A DNA stretch of 5,146 nt from Yoonia sp. Its GTDB lineage: Bacteria > Pseudomonadota > Alphaproteobacteria > Rhodobacterales > Rhodobacteraceae. The notes below the pieces were generated by a model that saw only the letters and a list, made by a program, of their open reading frames with translations, searched no databases and was not told where the DNA came from. This document shows, in pieces, positions 1 to 5,146 of this stretch (its first letter is position 1; each line of letters starts with the position of its first letter). The translations under genes were made by a program, and so were the position numbers. Location of the stretch: the NCBI GenBank assembly GCA_020627605.1, contig JAHDGO010000175.1, forward strand, positions 1 to 5,146, read 5' to 3'.

Positions 1-528
1 GACCCCGTCCAAGGCATCGGGCAGCACGCCACCCAAAACGGCGCCAATGGCCAACCCTATGGCATTGGCCCATTGCGCCTTTGCCAAGGCGGGCTGGACG
101 TCCACATCGGGTGCTGCGGCCCTGAAGGTTTCAACAAACCACGCATCAAGCGTGCCTGAGCGGAGCGCGCGCCCAAATCCGATACAGACGAATGAAAGCG
201 CCAGAACATAGAAGTTCCGCGTCGCAAGAAACAGCGCGATCGAAAGCAAGCTGGCCACGACGGCCGCCAGAAAAACCGGCTTGCGGCCAATACTGTCGGC
301 GAGGCCGCCAAATGGCAGTTCCATCGCCATCGTTGTCAGCGCGTAGACCCCGAAGAGCAGCGAGATCTGAAACAGGTCCATGCCACGGTCAGTCAAGGCC
401 AGAGCCACGACAGCGACTGTCAGTCCCATCGCAAAACGGTCAAGGAACTGGTGTATCTGAAAAATGCGAATATGGCGTCGCGCTGACGCGTTCAGTGCTG
501 TGAAAGAGAACTCAATTTCGTTGGCCAT
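1..528 (-). CDS. MFS transporter, N-terminal part (runs off the left edge)
   Basis: Reading the minus strand from an ATG at 528 gives 176 codons without a stop up to base 1, so the C-terminal half lies outside the window. The protein is a major facilitator superfamily permease of the inner membrane. After a polar N-terminus (about residues 1-27) come hydrophobic segments near 32-46, 55-73, 84-102, 106-122 and 154-170. Between segments 2 and 3 lies the MFS signature motif A, GGLADSIGRK (74-83). A SGTLDAW stretch (124-130) resembles the loop after TM4 in drug-efflux-like MFS proteins; this is from memory. The substrate cannot be named. The start is uncertain: no clear Shine-Dalgarno precedes ATG 528, and an in-frame GTG at 561 would add 11 residues. 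Its codons (ATT, TTT, ATA, TCA, ACA) look less GC-biased than those of murA or the phosphatase, which could mean it was acquired separately. It is 116 nt downstream of the phosphatase gene on the same strand, so it may or may not be co-transcribed. Confidence 0.87.
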   Translation of the reverse strand, partial: MANEIEFSFTALNASARRHIRIFQIHQFLDRFAMGLTVAVVALALTDRGMDLFQISLLFGVYALTTMAMELPFGGLADSIGRKPVFLAAVVASLLSIALFLATRNFYVLALSFVCIGFGRALRSGTLDAWFVETFRAAAPDVDVQPALAKAQWANAIGLAIGAVLGGVLPDALDGV

Positions 529-596
529 CGTTGCAGCATCAGTGTTGGTGCCGATATGCACAATACGTGAAGCGCGCCAAAACGGTCGTTCATGCA

Positions 597-639
597 GACG
601 CGGTGAAACGCCGTTTCGTCCCGCAAGGCACCGCGCGTC
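597..639. repeat. imperfect inverted repeat in the phosphatase-transporter gap
   Basis: GACGCGGTG at 597-605 is complementary to CACCGC plus GTC at 629-639, with two extra bases between the halves of the right arm. Inside lies a short palindrome, gaaacgccgtttc (605-617). The minus-strand transcript could fold here just after the phosphatase stop codon. No U-run follows, so a classical intrinsic terminator is not supported. It may be a weak or Rho-assisted end, an mRNA 3' structure, or chance in GC-rich DNA. Confidence 0.25.
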
Positions 640-644
640 GACGT

Positions 645-1151
645 CTAGGCCCCTTCATCCTCGCCATGCTCTTCGATTCCCGGCCCCCAGCGTGCGATCA
701 GACGGTCTTTGATCTGATCACGGGCCTGCCGGTAGAGCGCCAGCCTTGCCTCGCGGTTGTCACCAAGGCCGGTGGGGTCGAGGATCGGCCAGTATTCGAC
801 CTCCAGATGATAGAACTGTGTCAGGTCAAGCGCCCGGCGCTGGCTGGCAGGCGACAGGGCAAGCACAAGATCAAATGATGACAGGTCATCGCCCCAATCC
901 TCCATCTCGTCGAACGACCGCGACCGGTGGCGTGACAGCTCCACCCCCAGTTCGGCGCAGACGGCGATTGAAAATCCGTCAATCTCCAGATCGTTTTTGA
1001 CGCCCACCGACTGGATGTAGCATTGGGTGCCGTAAAGTTTCTTCATGATCCCTTCGGCCATGGGCGAACGGACAGAGTTGTGATCGCAGCAGAACAGGAC
1101 CGATTGTGGCAGGGCCTGATATGTGCGATCCCCTGCCAATTCAGCCACCAA
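645..1151 (-). CDS. low-molecular-weight phosphatase family protein (LMW-PTP / ArsC-like fold)
   Basis: A cytoplasmic protein of 168 residues, counted from TTG 1151. It belongs to the low-molecular-weight protein tyrosine phosphatase superfamily, which also contains thioredoxin-type arsenate reductases. The P-loop CX5R(S) is seen as CDHNSVRS, with nucleophile C22 and R28. The general-acid DP pair is in WPILDPTG (D125). The family mechanism is a cysteinyl-phosphate intermediate hydrolysed with help from the aspartate. The real substrate is unknown: there is no arsenic-resistance gene nearby, so an arsenate reductase role is not favoured by context. C21 and C22 are adjacent, and further cysteines are at 44 and 65. 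The start is ambiguous. TTG 1151 and GTG 1148 are consecutive codons, both overlapping the end of the UPF0262 gene (11 or 8 nt), with no clear Shine-Dalgarno, so initiation probably depends on translational coupling. It is the last tightly packed gene of the operon. The C-terminus is acidic (EEHGEDEG). Confidence 0.9.
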   Translation of the reverse strand: MVAELAGDRTYQALPQSVLFCCDHNSVRSPMAEGIMKKLYGTQCYIQSVGVKNDLEIDGFSIAVCAELGVELSRHRSRSFDEMEDWGDDLSSFDLVLALSPASQRRALDLTQFYHLEVEYWPILDPTGLGDNREARLALYRQARDQIKDRLIARWGPGIEEHGEDEGA

Positions 1152-1620
1152 AGTGCAGCACGCAGATCAGGGTGAAAAGGCGACGGGCGGTGTCGATATC
1201 CACCTCCGCCTTCCCCTCCAGCCGTTCCTGCAGTACCCGCGCGCCTTCGTTGTGGATGCCGCGCCGGGCCATGTCGATGGTTTCGATCTGGCTGGGGGGC
1301 AGCGTCTTGACCGCATCGAAGTAGCTTTCGCAGATCTGGAAGTAATCCTTTACCACCTGCCGGAACGGGCCAAGCGACAGATGGAACTCCCCTGCCGGTT
1401 TGTCATCCTCCTGTTTGAGGTCGAAAACCAGCCGCCGTTCCTTGATCGACAGGTTCAGCTTGTAAGGCCCCGGCGGCACGTCGCGGTCGTCGCGGGCAGG
1501 CATGGCAAAGCTGTTATCTTCCAGCAGGTCGAACATCGCCACCTTGCGTTCCTGATCAATCTCGGGCGTCGGCGGTGGCAGGTTGCGGTCGTCAATCTCG
1601 ATATGAATGATCTTGCTCAT
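1141..1620 (-). CDS. UPF0262 family protein
   Basis: An intact protein of 159 residues, close to the usual length of the uncharacterised UPF0262 family, which is found mainly in Alphaproteobacteria. The N-terminus [14 protein letters not shown] and the later stretches [27 protein letters not shown] and [14 protein letters not shown] are recognised from memory as typical of that family. There is no signal peptide or membrane segment, so it is predicted cytoplasmic. The composition is charged and mixed alpha/beta, and no catalytic motif is evident. The ATG at 1620 overlaps the hisD stop codon as ATGA, indicating translational coupling to hisD. Its own stop overlaps the phosphatase start. Function is unknown. 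Its fixed position between hisD and the phosphatase in Rhodobacteraceae suggests shared expression rather than a proven role in histidine synthesis. Confidence 0.93.
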   Translation of the reverse strand: MSKIIHIEIDDRNLPPPTPEIDQERKVAMFDLLEDNSFAMPARDDRDVPPGPYKLNLSIKERRLVFDLKQEDDKPAGEFHLSLGPFRQVVKDYFQICESYFDAVKTLPPSQIETIDMARRGIHNEGARVLQERLEGKAEVDIDTARRLFTLICVLHFGG

Positions 1621-2922
1621 GCGCCGCCCCTGTTCAGCCGGTCCAACCTGGCGCGCACCGACAGCCCATGCGCCTCTAGGCTTTCGGACTGTGCCAGCCG
1701 TTTGGCGGCGGGGCCGATGGCAGACAGCGCCTCTGGCGTCATGCGTGACAGGGTCGTGCGTTTGATAAAGTCCATCACTGACAGCCCGCTGGAAAAACGC
1801 GCCGACCGGGCGGTCGGCAAAACATGGTTCGGACCACCAATGTAGTCACCGATTGCTTCGGGTGTCCAACCCCCGATGAAGATCGCACCGGCGTGGGTGA
1901 TCTTTTCCGACAGTGCCTCTGCATCTGCGGTGCAAAGCTCCAGATGTTCGGGCGCGATGCGGTCGGACAGGACCACCGCCTCGTCAAAGTCCCGCACCGT
2001 GATCACCGCGCCGAAATCGCGCCAGCTGGCACCGGCGATGGCGCGTCGTTCCAAAGTCTCCAGCCGTTTGTTGACGGCCCCGGCGACCGCCTGCCCGAAA
2101 GCGGCATCGTCGGTGATCAGGATGGATTGCGCGCTTTCGTCATGTTCGGCCTGTGATAACAGGTCGAGCGCGATCCAGTCCGGGTCGTTATCCTTGTCGG
2201 CAATCACCAGGATCTCTGACGGCCCGGCGATCATATCTATGCCCACTTTGCCAAAGACACGGCGCTTGGCAGCGGCAACGAAGGCATTGCCGGGGCCGGT
2301 GATTTTGTCGACGGGGGCGATGGTAGCGGTGCCATAGGCCAGTGCCGCAACCGCCTGCGCGCCGCCGATGCGGTAGACCTCATCGACACCGGCGATCCGG
2401 GCGGCCAGCAGCACCAGCGGGTTTGTCACCCCATCCGGCGTCGGCACCACGATGGCGAGACGCCCGACACCGGCGACCTTGGCCGGAATGGCGTTCATCA
2501 ACACGGAAGAAAGAGGCGAGCCCGCCAGGCACATAAAGCCCCGCCGCCGACACCGGCGTCCAGCGCCAGCCCAGTTGCGCACCGGTCGTATCGGTCCACA
2601 TCGCATCCTCGGGCATCTGGCGGGCGTGATAAGCGCGAATACGCTCTGCCGCCAGTTCCAGCGCGGCGCGGTCCGCGTCAGAGACTTTGGCACATTCCGC
2701 TGCCATCTCTTCCTCGGAAAAGCGCATCGTCTGTGGGGTCAGATCCAGCCGATCAAACTTTGCCGTCAGCTCCAGCACGGCCGCATCACCGCGCGCGCGC
2801 ACATCCGCAATGATCTCGGCCACGATATGATCAACATCGGGGCTGTCTTCGCGCTTGGCCCCCAAAAGAGCGGTAAAGCGGGCCTCAAAATCGGGTTCAG
2901 ATGTCGAAAAGAACTGTGGCAT
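1617..2922 (-). pseudogene. hisD: histidinol dehydrogenase, frameshifted as written
   Basis: HisD is the zinc enzyme that oxidises L-histidinol to L-histidine with two NAD+, the final step of histidine synthesis. The gene is split between two frames. Codons 1-137 from ATG 2922 end in LYVPGGLAS. After one spare base (2511) the sequence continues in another frame as [12 protein letters not shown] and runs 297 residues to TGA at 1617. The family normally has two more residues at the junction (ASYPSSVLM from memory), so about 5 nt are missing. Restoring them gives 436 residues, the usual length. All active-site signatures lie downstream of the break and look intact: QAEH (zinc ligands Q and H), APEHLE (catalytic Glu-His), the Asp in [14 protein letters not shown] and the C-terminal EAHG. 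As written, the first frame stops at 2380 and yields a useless 180-residue product. The start has a strong AAGGAG 7 nt upstream. Either a recent null mutation (histidine auxotrophy expected unless another hisD exists) or a sequence error. Confidence 0.93.
2505..2514 (-). other. hisD: frameshift site in hisD
   Basis: On the minus strand GCC TCT (Ala-Ser) is followed by a single T and then TCT TCC GTG (Ser-Ser-Val). One base stands where the family has two codons, a net loss of about 5 nt. The short direct repeat TCTT/TCTTCC around the junction would suit a slippage deletion. No slippery heptamer or recoding stimulator is apparent, and a shifted product would still lack two conserved positions, so programmed frameshifting is unlikely. 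Confidence 0.85.
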
Positions 2923-2929
2923 CGGGCAA

Positions 2930-2935
2930 CTCCTT
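2930..2935 (-). promoter_or_regulatory. hisD ribosome binding site (AAGGAG)
   Basis: AAGGAG on the minus strand, 7 nt before ATG 2922, is the best Shine-Dalgarno among the minus-strand genes of the window. It fixes the hisD start and lets hisD initiate independently of the DUF2948 gene, whose restored stop is 56 nt upstream. Confidence 0.8.
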
Positions 2936-2978
2936 GCGCCCGGACATAGCGGGACGGACCGGGTGCTTCAATGCTGTG

Positions 2979-3448
2979 TTAGTCAGGGTGTGCCGGTGCC
3001 TTGCCGGACGGCGCGCCATAGGGCCGCGTCACATCGCGCAACAGCACCTCCAGCGCCTCGACCTGCACGCCGATGATCCCGTCACCAGCCAAGGTCAGCT
3101 CGACCCGTCCCGTGCCATCTTCAAGACGATTGATAAAAGCGAAAACACCATATCCGGATCGGATTTATCGACGCCTTGGGTCTGCACCTTGATGACGTCT
3201 TCGACCGAGAAGACCGCTTGCACCCGCTCAAACGCGCGCTTGCGCTGGCGTGCCTTGTCCGCGTCTTCCCAGCGAAAGCGATTGAGCAGAATGGCAAAGC
3301 GGCGCGCCTTGCGGTCCCAGCGCATTTCGGCGGCCGGAAAGACGGCATCCTGCACAAGGGCGGCCAGCACCTGCAGGTCCTCGGCATCCAGCGCCTTCAG
3401 CCGCAGCGGGGCCTCGCGACCGTCTTCAAAACTGGCGTCTTCGGTCAT
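2979..3448 (-). pseudogene. DUF2948 family protein, frameshifted as written
   Basis: An uncharacterised, presumably cytoplasmic protein found next to murA in Rhodobacteraceae. From ATG 3448, codons 1-108 are family-like (LQVLAALVQDAVFPAAEM, RRFAILLNRFRWED, ERVQAVFSVEDV, ending LLSIV). The frame then runs into nine foreign residues and a stop at 3095. In another frame, from GAA at 3122, 47 residues resume the expected C-terminus (EDGTGRVELTLAGDG, LRDVTRPYGAPSGKAP) and end at TAA 2979. Two bases (3123-3124) lie between the parts. The family usually has about four residues there, roughly FEPG or WEPG from memory, so the loss could be 10 nt, or 1 nt if the loop is naturally short. The restored protein would be about 156-159 residues. 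The start overlaps the murA stop as ATGA, so translation is coupled. Whether this is true decay or a sequence error cannot be decided here. No function is known. Confidence 0.85.
3120..3127 (-). other. frameshift site in the DUF2948 gene
   Basis: Minus-strand GTC (V108, 3127-3125) is followed by TT and then GAA GAT GGC ACG in the restored frame. The shift is -1 in net effect (loss of 1, 4, 7 or 10 nt). Restoring a single T would read GTC TTT GAA GAT and give an uninterrupted protein. No slippery heptamer suitable for programmed -1 shifting is seen. Confidence 0.8.
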
Positions 3449-4710
3449 GCTGATATCCGTTCAATCCTGGCACCAACGGCACCCAGTTTTTCCTCGACAT
3501 GCTCATACCCGCGGTCAAGGTGATAGACCCGGCTGACCATGGTTTCGCCTTCTGCCGCCAATCCGGCGAGGATCAGCGAAACCGACGCGCGCAAATCGGT
3601 GGCCATCACTGGCGCGCCTTTCAGACGCTTGACGCCATGCACGGTGGCAACACCGCCCTGCACCTCGATATCCGCGCCCATGCGGATCAGTTCGGGTGCA
3701 TGCATGAACCGGTTCTCAAAAATCTTCTCTTCCAGCACGGATGTCCCCTCTGCCGTGCAAAGCATGGCCATCATCTGCGCCTGCAGGTCGGTGGGGAAAC
3801 CTGGGAAGACCTCGGTGACGACATCCACAGCCTTGGCGCGGTCAGTGCGGCGTTTGACCTTCAGGCCGTCCTTGGTTTCGGTCACATCCACACCGGCGGC
3901 ATCAAGTTTTTCAACGAAGGAGCCGACAAGGTCCAGCCGCCCGCCAAGACATTCCACCTCTCCTCCGGCAAAGACCGGCGCCAGCATATAGGTACCCAGT
4001 TCAATCCGGTCGGTCACAACAGGGTGGGTTGCCGCGCCAAGGCGGTCGACGCCCTGAATTTCGATGGTCGACGTACCCTCACCGGAAATTTGCGCCCCCA
4101 TGGCGCGCAGGCATTTGGCCAGATCAACGATTTCCGGTTCGCGAGCCGCATTTTCAATCAGCGTTGTGCCCTTGGCAAGTGTCGCCGCCATCAGCACGTT
4201 CTCTGTCGCCCCGACAGAGGCAAAGCGCAGCGGCACCTTCGCACCCTTCAGACCACCCTTGGCCACCGCATGCAGGTAGCCGTCTTTCAATTCAATCTCT
4301 GCGCCCATCGCCTCCAACGCGGTGACGTGGATATCCATCGGCCGCGCCCCGATGGCGCAACCACCCGGCAGCGAAACGGTCGCCTTGTGGTGCCGCGCCA
4401 GAAGCGGGCCGAGCACGAGGTTGGATGCCCGCATCTTGCGCACAATCTCATAGTCGGCGGTGGTGGATGTCATCGCGTGGGACGAGAGCACCTGCACCTT
4501 GCCATCCTGCAGCGCGGTCACCTCGACCCCCAAGGATTGCAGAAGCGCAGTCATCGTTTTGATGTCCGACAGGCGCGGCGCATTCGTCAGCGTCAGCGGT
4601 TCCTCAGAAAGAAGCGTCGCCGGCATCAGCGTCAGCGCCGCGTTCTTGGCCCCTGCGATGGCAATTTGCCCGTTGAGTGGCGTTCCGCCTGTTACCAGAA
4701 TCGAGTCCAT
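3445..4710 (-). CDS. murA: UDP-N-acetylglucosamine 1-carboxyvinyltransferase
   Basis: MurA transfers enolpyruvate from phosphoenolpyruvate to UDP-N-acetylglucosamine in the cytoplasm, the first committed step of peptidoglycan synthesis. The 421-residue protein is intact and full length for the family (E. coli enzyme about 419), with the two-domain EPSP-synthase-like inside-out barrel expected throughout. Visible signatures are AGAKNAAL with K22-N23, the [14 protein letters not shown] substrate-binding stretch (R94), the active-site loop [13 protein letters not shown] with C118 (equivalent to E. coli C115, the fosfomycin target), and FPTDLQAQ with D308 (equivalent to D305). [12 protein letters not shown] near the C-terminus carries a further conserved Arg. 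Having cysteine rather than aspartate in the loop predicts fosfomycin sensitivity of the enzyme. ATG 4710 gives the standard N-terminus MDSILVTGG. Its Shine-Dalgarno is weak (AGGCAGGC), but the upstream small gene ends only 6 nt before, so coupling is likely. The stop overlaps the DUF2948 start as ATGA. Confidence 0.98.
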   Translation of the reverse strand: MDSILVTGGTPLNGQIAIAGAKNAALTLMPATLLSEEPLTLTNAPRLSDIKTMTALLQSLGVEVTALQDGKVQVLSSHAMTSTTADYEIVRKMRASNLVLGPLLARHHKATVSLPGGCAIGARPMDIHVTALEAMGAEIELKDGYLHAVAKGGLKGAKVPLRFASVGATENVLMAATLAKGTTLIENAAREPEIVDLAKCLRAMGAQISGEGTSTIEIQGVDRLGAATHPVVTDRIELGTYMLAPVFAGGEVECLGGRLDLVGSFVEKLDAAGVDVTETKDGLKVKRRTDRAKAVDVVTEVFPGFPTDLQAQMMAMLCTAEGTSVLEEKIFENRFMHAPELIRMGADIEVQGGVATVHGVKRLKGAPVMATDLRASVSLILAGLAAEGETMVSRVYHLDRGYEHVEEKLGAVGARIERISA

Positions 4711-4716
4711 GCCTGC

Positions 4717-4866
4717 CTACGCTTTCTTGTTTTTGTCTGTCGCAGCCGCCCGCGCACGGGTCTGTGCCTTGCGTTTCGCCATATTGGCCTTCAGCGCAGC
4801 TTTCAACCGGTCCTCGCGGGTTGTCCCCGACTTTGCGGGTTTGGATTTGCTTTGTTCACTGCCCAT
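4717..4866 (-). CDS. small basic protein of 49 residues upstream of murA
   Basis: From ATG 4866 the minus strand encodes 49 residues ending at TAG 4717, 6 nt before the murA start. Fifteen residues are Lys or Arg against four acidic ones. The centre, REDRLKAALKANMAKRKAQT (17-36), should form an amphipathic basic helix, flanked by Ser/Lys/Pro-rich and Asp/Lys-rich disordered ends. I recall similar RLKAALKANMAKRKAQ proteins of unknown function beside murA in other Rhodobacteraceae, but this is memory, not a search. The charge suggests nucleic-acid or ribosome binding; this is inference only. The upstream sequence GATAAGAGCGATGCC offers only a weak Shine-Dalgarno (AAGAG). It appears to be the first gene of the murA operon. 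Short basic ORFs are easy to over-call, but position, coupling and the recognisable core support it. Confidence 0.72.
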   Translation of the reverse strand: MGSEQSKSKPAKSGTTREDRLKAALKANMAKRKAQTRARAAATDKNKKA

Positions 4867-4910
4867 GGCATCGCTCTTATCAATCAGGACAAAAACCGTC
4901 CAGAGAGGGC

Positions 4911-4937
4911 TTGCACCAAAGGGCGATTGCGTCTAAT
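4911..4937 (+). promoter_or_regulatory. possible promoter of the tRNA-Thr gene
   Basis: TCTAAT (4932-4937) matches the -10 consensus TATAAT at five of six bases, and TTGCAC (4911-4916) is a poor but possible -35 with a 15-nt spacer. Transcription would begin around 4944, giving a leader of about 10 nt before the mature tRNA. The GC-rich TCCCGCGG just after the -10 is typical of stable-RNA promoters under stringent control. This lies in the 88-nt divergent gap (4867-4954), which should also hold the murA-operon promoter; I could not identify that one on the minus strand. Confidence 0.4.
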
Positions 4938-4954
4938 TCCCGCGGTCATCGGAT

Positions 4955-5029
4955 GCTGTGGTAGCTCAGTGGTAGAGCACACCCTTGGTAAGGGTGAGGT
5001 CGAGAGTTCAATCCTCTCTCACAGCACCA
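4955..5029 (+). tRNA. tRNA-Thr, anticodon GGU
   Basis: All arms fold by eye. The acceptor is GCTGTGG with TCACAGC (one G-U pair), the D stem is GCTC/GAGC, and the anticodon stem is CACCC/GGGTG. The loop TTGGTAA gives anticodon GGT at 4987-4989, which reads threonine codons ACC and ACU. The variable loop is AGGTC, and the T arm is GAGAG-TTCAATC-CTCTC. The discriminator is A at 5026 and the CCA end is encoded at 5027-5029. The arrangement is normal and apparently functional. It is transcribed away from the murA operon. A T-rich tract (TTTTCCTTTT, 5030-5039) follows directly and may help end transcription, although no separate hairpin precedes it. Confidence 0.98.
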
Positions 5030-5119
5030 TTTTCCTTTTCAGCTTCAGTTTACCCCAAATTAATGGGCGTTGCGCATAAGGCATTCAGCCGCTGATGGGC
5101 TGTTGATGCGATCTTACAC

Positions 5120-5123
5120 GGAG
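5120..5123 (+). promoter_or_regulatory. ribosome binding site of the right-edge gene (GGAG)
   Basis: GGAG ends 8 nt before ATG 5132, a good Shine-Dalgarno spacing. It decides in favour of 5132 over the other ATG at 5125, which would lie only one base after the GGAG. Confidence 0.65.
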
Positions 5124-5131
5124 AATGCGCA

Positions 5132-5146
5132 ATGTCGGACGAGACC
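5132..5146 (+). CDS. start of an unidentified gene cut by the right edge
   Basis: Five codons are visible (Met-Ser-Asp-Glu-Thr), with a GGAG 8 nt upstream. The product cannot be identified from five residues. It lies 102 nt downstream of the tRNA-Thr gene on the same strand. The gap between them (5030-5131) contains a T-rich run, a TGCGCAT/ATGCGCA inverted repeat (5071-5077 and 5125-5131), and no promoter I could define with confidence. Confidence 0.55.

Noticed and set aside
192..878. Plus-strand frames of 80-115 codons opposite the transporter and phosphatase
   Set aside because: They overlap each other and are antisense to well-supported genes. Low-complexity Arg/Pro-rich translations mark them as shadows.
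1123..1845. A 240-codon plus-strand open frame
   Set aside because: It is the antisense of the UPF0262 gene and the 3' end of hisD, both clear family members. The translation shows no recognisable domain.
2380..2504. C-terminal tail of the first hisD frame ([10 protein letters not shown]...)
   Set aside because: This is out-of-frame reading after the deletion and not a novel domain.
2515..2693. Minus-strand frame extending the hisD C-terminal part upstream to an ATG at 2693
   Set aside because: The first 60 or so residues of that frame are Arg/Pro/Cys-rich nonsense opposite good HisD sequence in the neighbouring frame. Only the part from about 2510 downward is real HisD.
2939..2963. CCCGG/CCGGG inverted repeat between the DUF2948 gene and hisD
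   Set aside because: The stem is only 5 bp with a 15-nt loop, no U-run follows, and it sits just before the hisD Shine-Dalgarno. It is too weak to call a terminator or attenuator. No histidine-rich leader peptide was seen.
2505..3127. Programmed ribosomal frameshifting in hisD or the DUF2948 gene
   Set aside because: Neither site has a slippery heptamer or an obvious stimulatory element. A shifted HisD would lack two residues that the family keeps.
3499..5079. A 526-codon plus-strand open frame
   Set aside because: It is antisense to murA and the small upstream gene and then reads through the tRNA-Thr gene. Its protein is rich in His, Arg and Gln, as expected of a shadow of a GC-rich gene. 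murA on the other strand is unmistakable.
1..5146. Mobile elements, integration scar at tRNA-Thr, CRISPR, toxin-antitoxin or defence genes
   Set aside because: No transposase, integrase, regularly spaced repeats or duplicated tRNA 3' end is visible. Apart from the transporter everything fits a housekeeping locus.

Overview
This window looks like chromosomal DNA from an alphaproteobacterium of the Rhodobacteraceae (Roseobacter-type). The evidence is the moderately GC-rich coding style and above all the gene order on the minus strand: small basic protein, murA, DUF2948 protein, hisD, UPF0262 protein, low-molecular-weight phosphatase. From general knowledge this is a conserved neighbourhood in that family. 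The species cannot be fixed from the sequence.

Layout from right to left along the minus strand. A 49-residue lysine/arginine-rich protein (4866-4717) lies 6 nt upstream of murA (4710-3445). murA overlaps the DUF2948 gene (3448-2979) by an ATGA, and hisD (2922-1617) follows with its own strong Shine-Dalgarno. hisD overlaps the UPF0262 gene (1620-1141) by a second ATGA, and that gene overlaps the phosphatase gene (start 1151 or 1148, end 645) by a few bases. After a 116-nt gap comes the N-terminal part of an MFS transporter gene (528 to beyond the left edge). The tight packing argues for one operon joining peptidoglycan precursor synthesis (MurA), the last step of histidine synthesis (HisD) and three poorly characterised proteins. 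A 116-nt gap separates the transporter, which may be a separate unit.

On the plus strand at the right end are a tRNA-Thr(GGU) gene with encoded CCA (4955-5029), a plausible promoter for it, and the first five codons of another gene (5132 onward) with a good ribosome binding site.

The main oddity is that two neighbouring genes each carry one frameshift as written. hisD is broken near 2505-2514, where about 5 nt are missing relative to the family. The DUF2948 gene is broken near 3120-3127. In both, the reading frame resumes with fully family-like sequence and no further damage, which points to either very recent mutation or sequence/assembly error. No mobile element, CRISPR array, phage gene or defence system is visible, and I found no convincing undescribed system.
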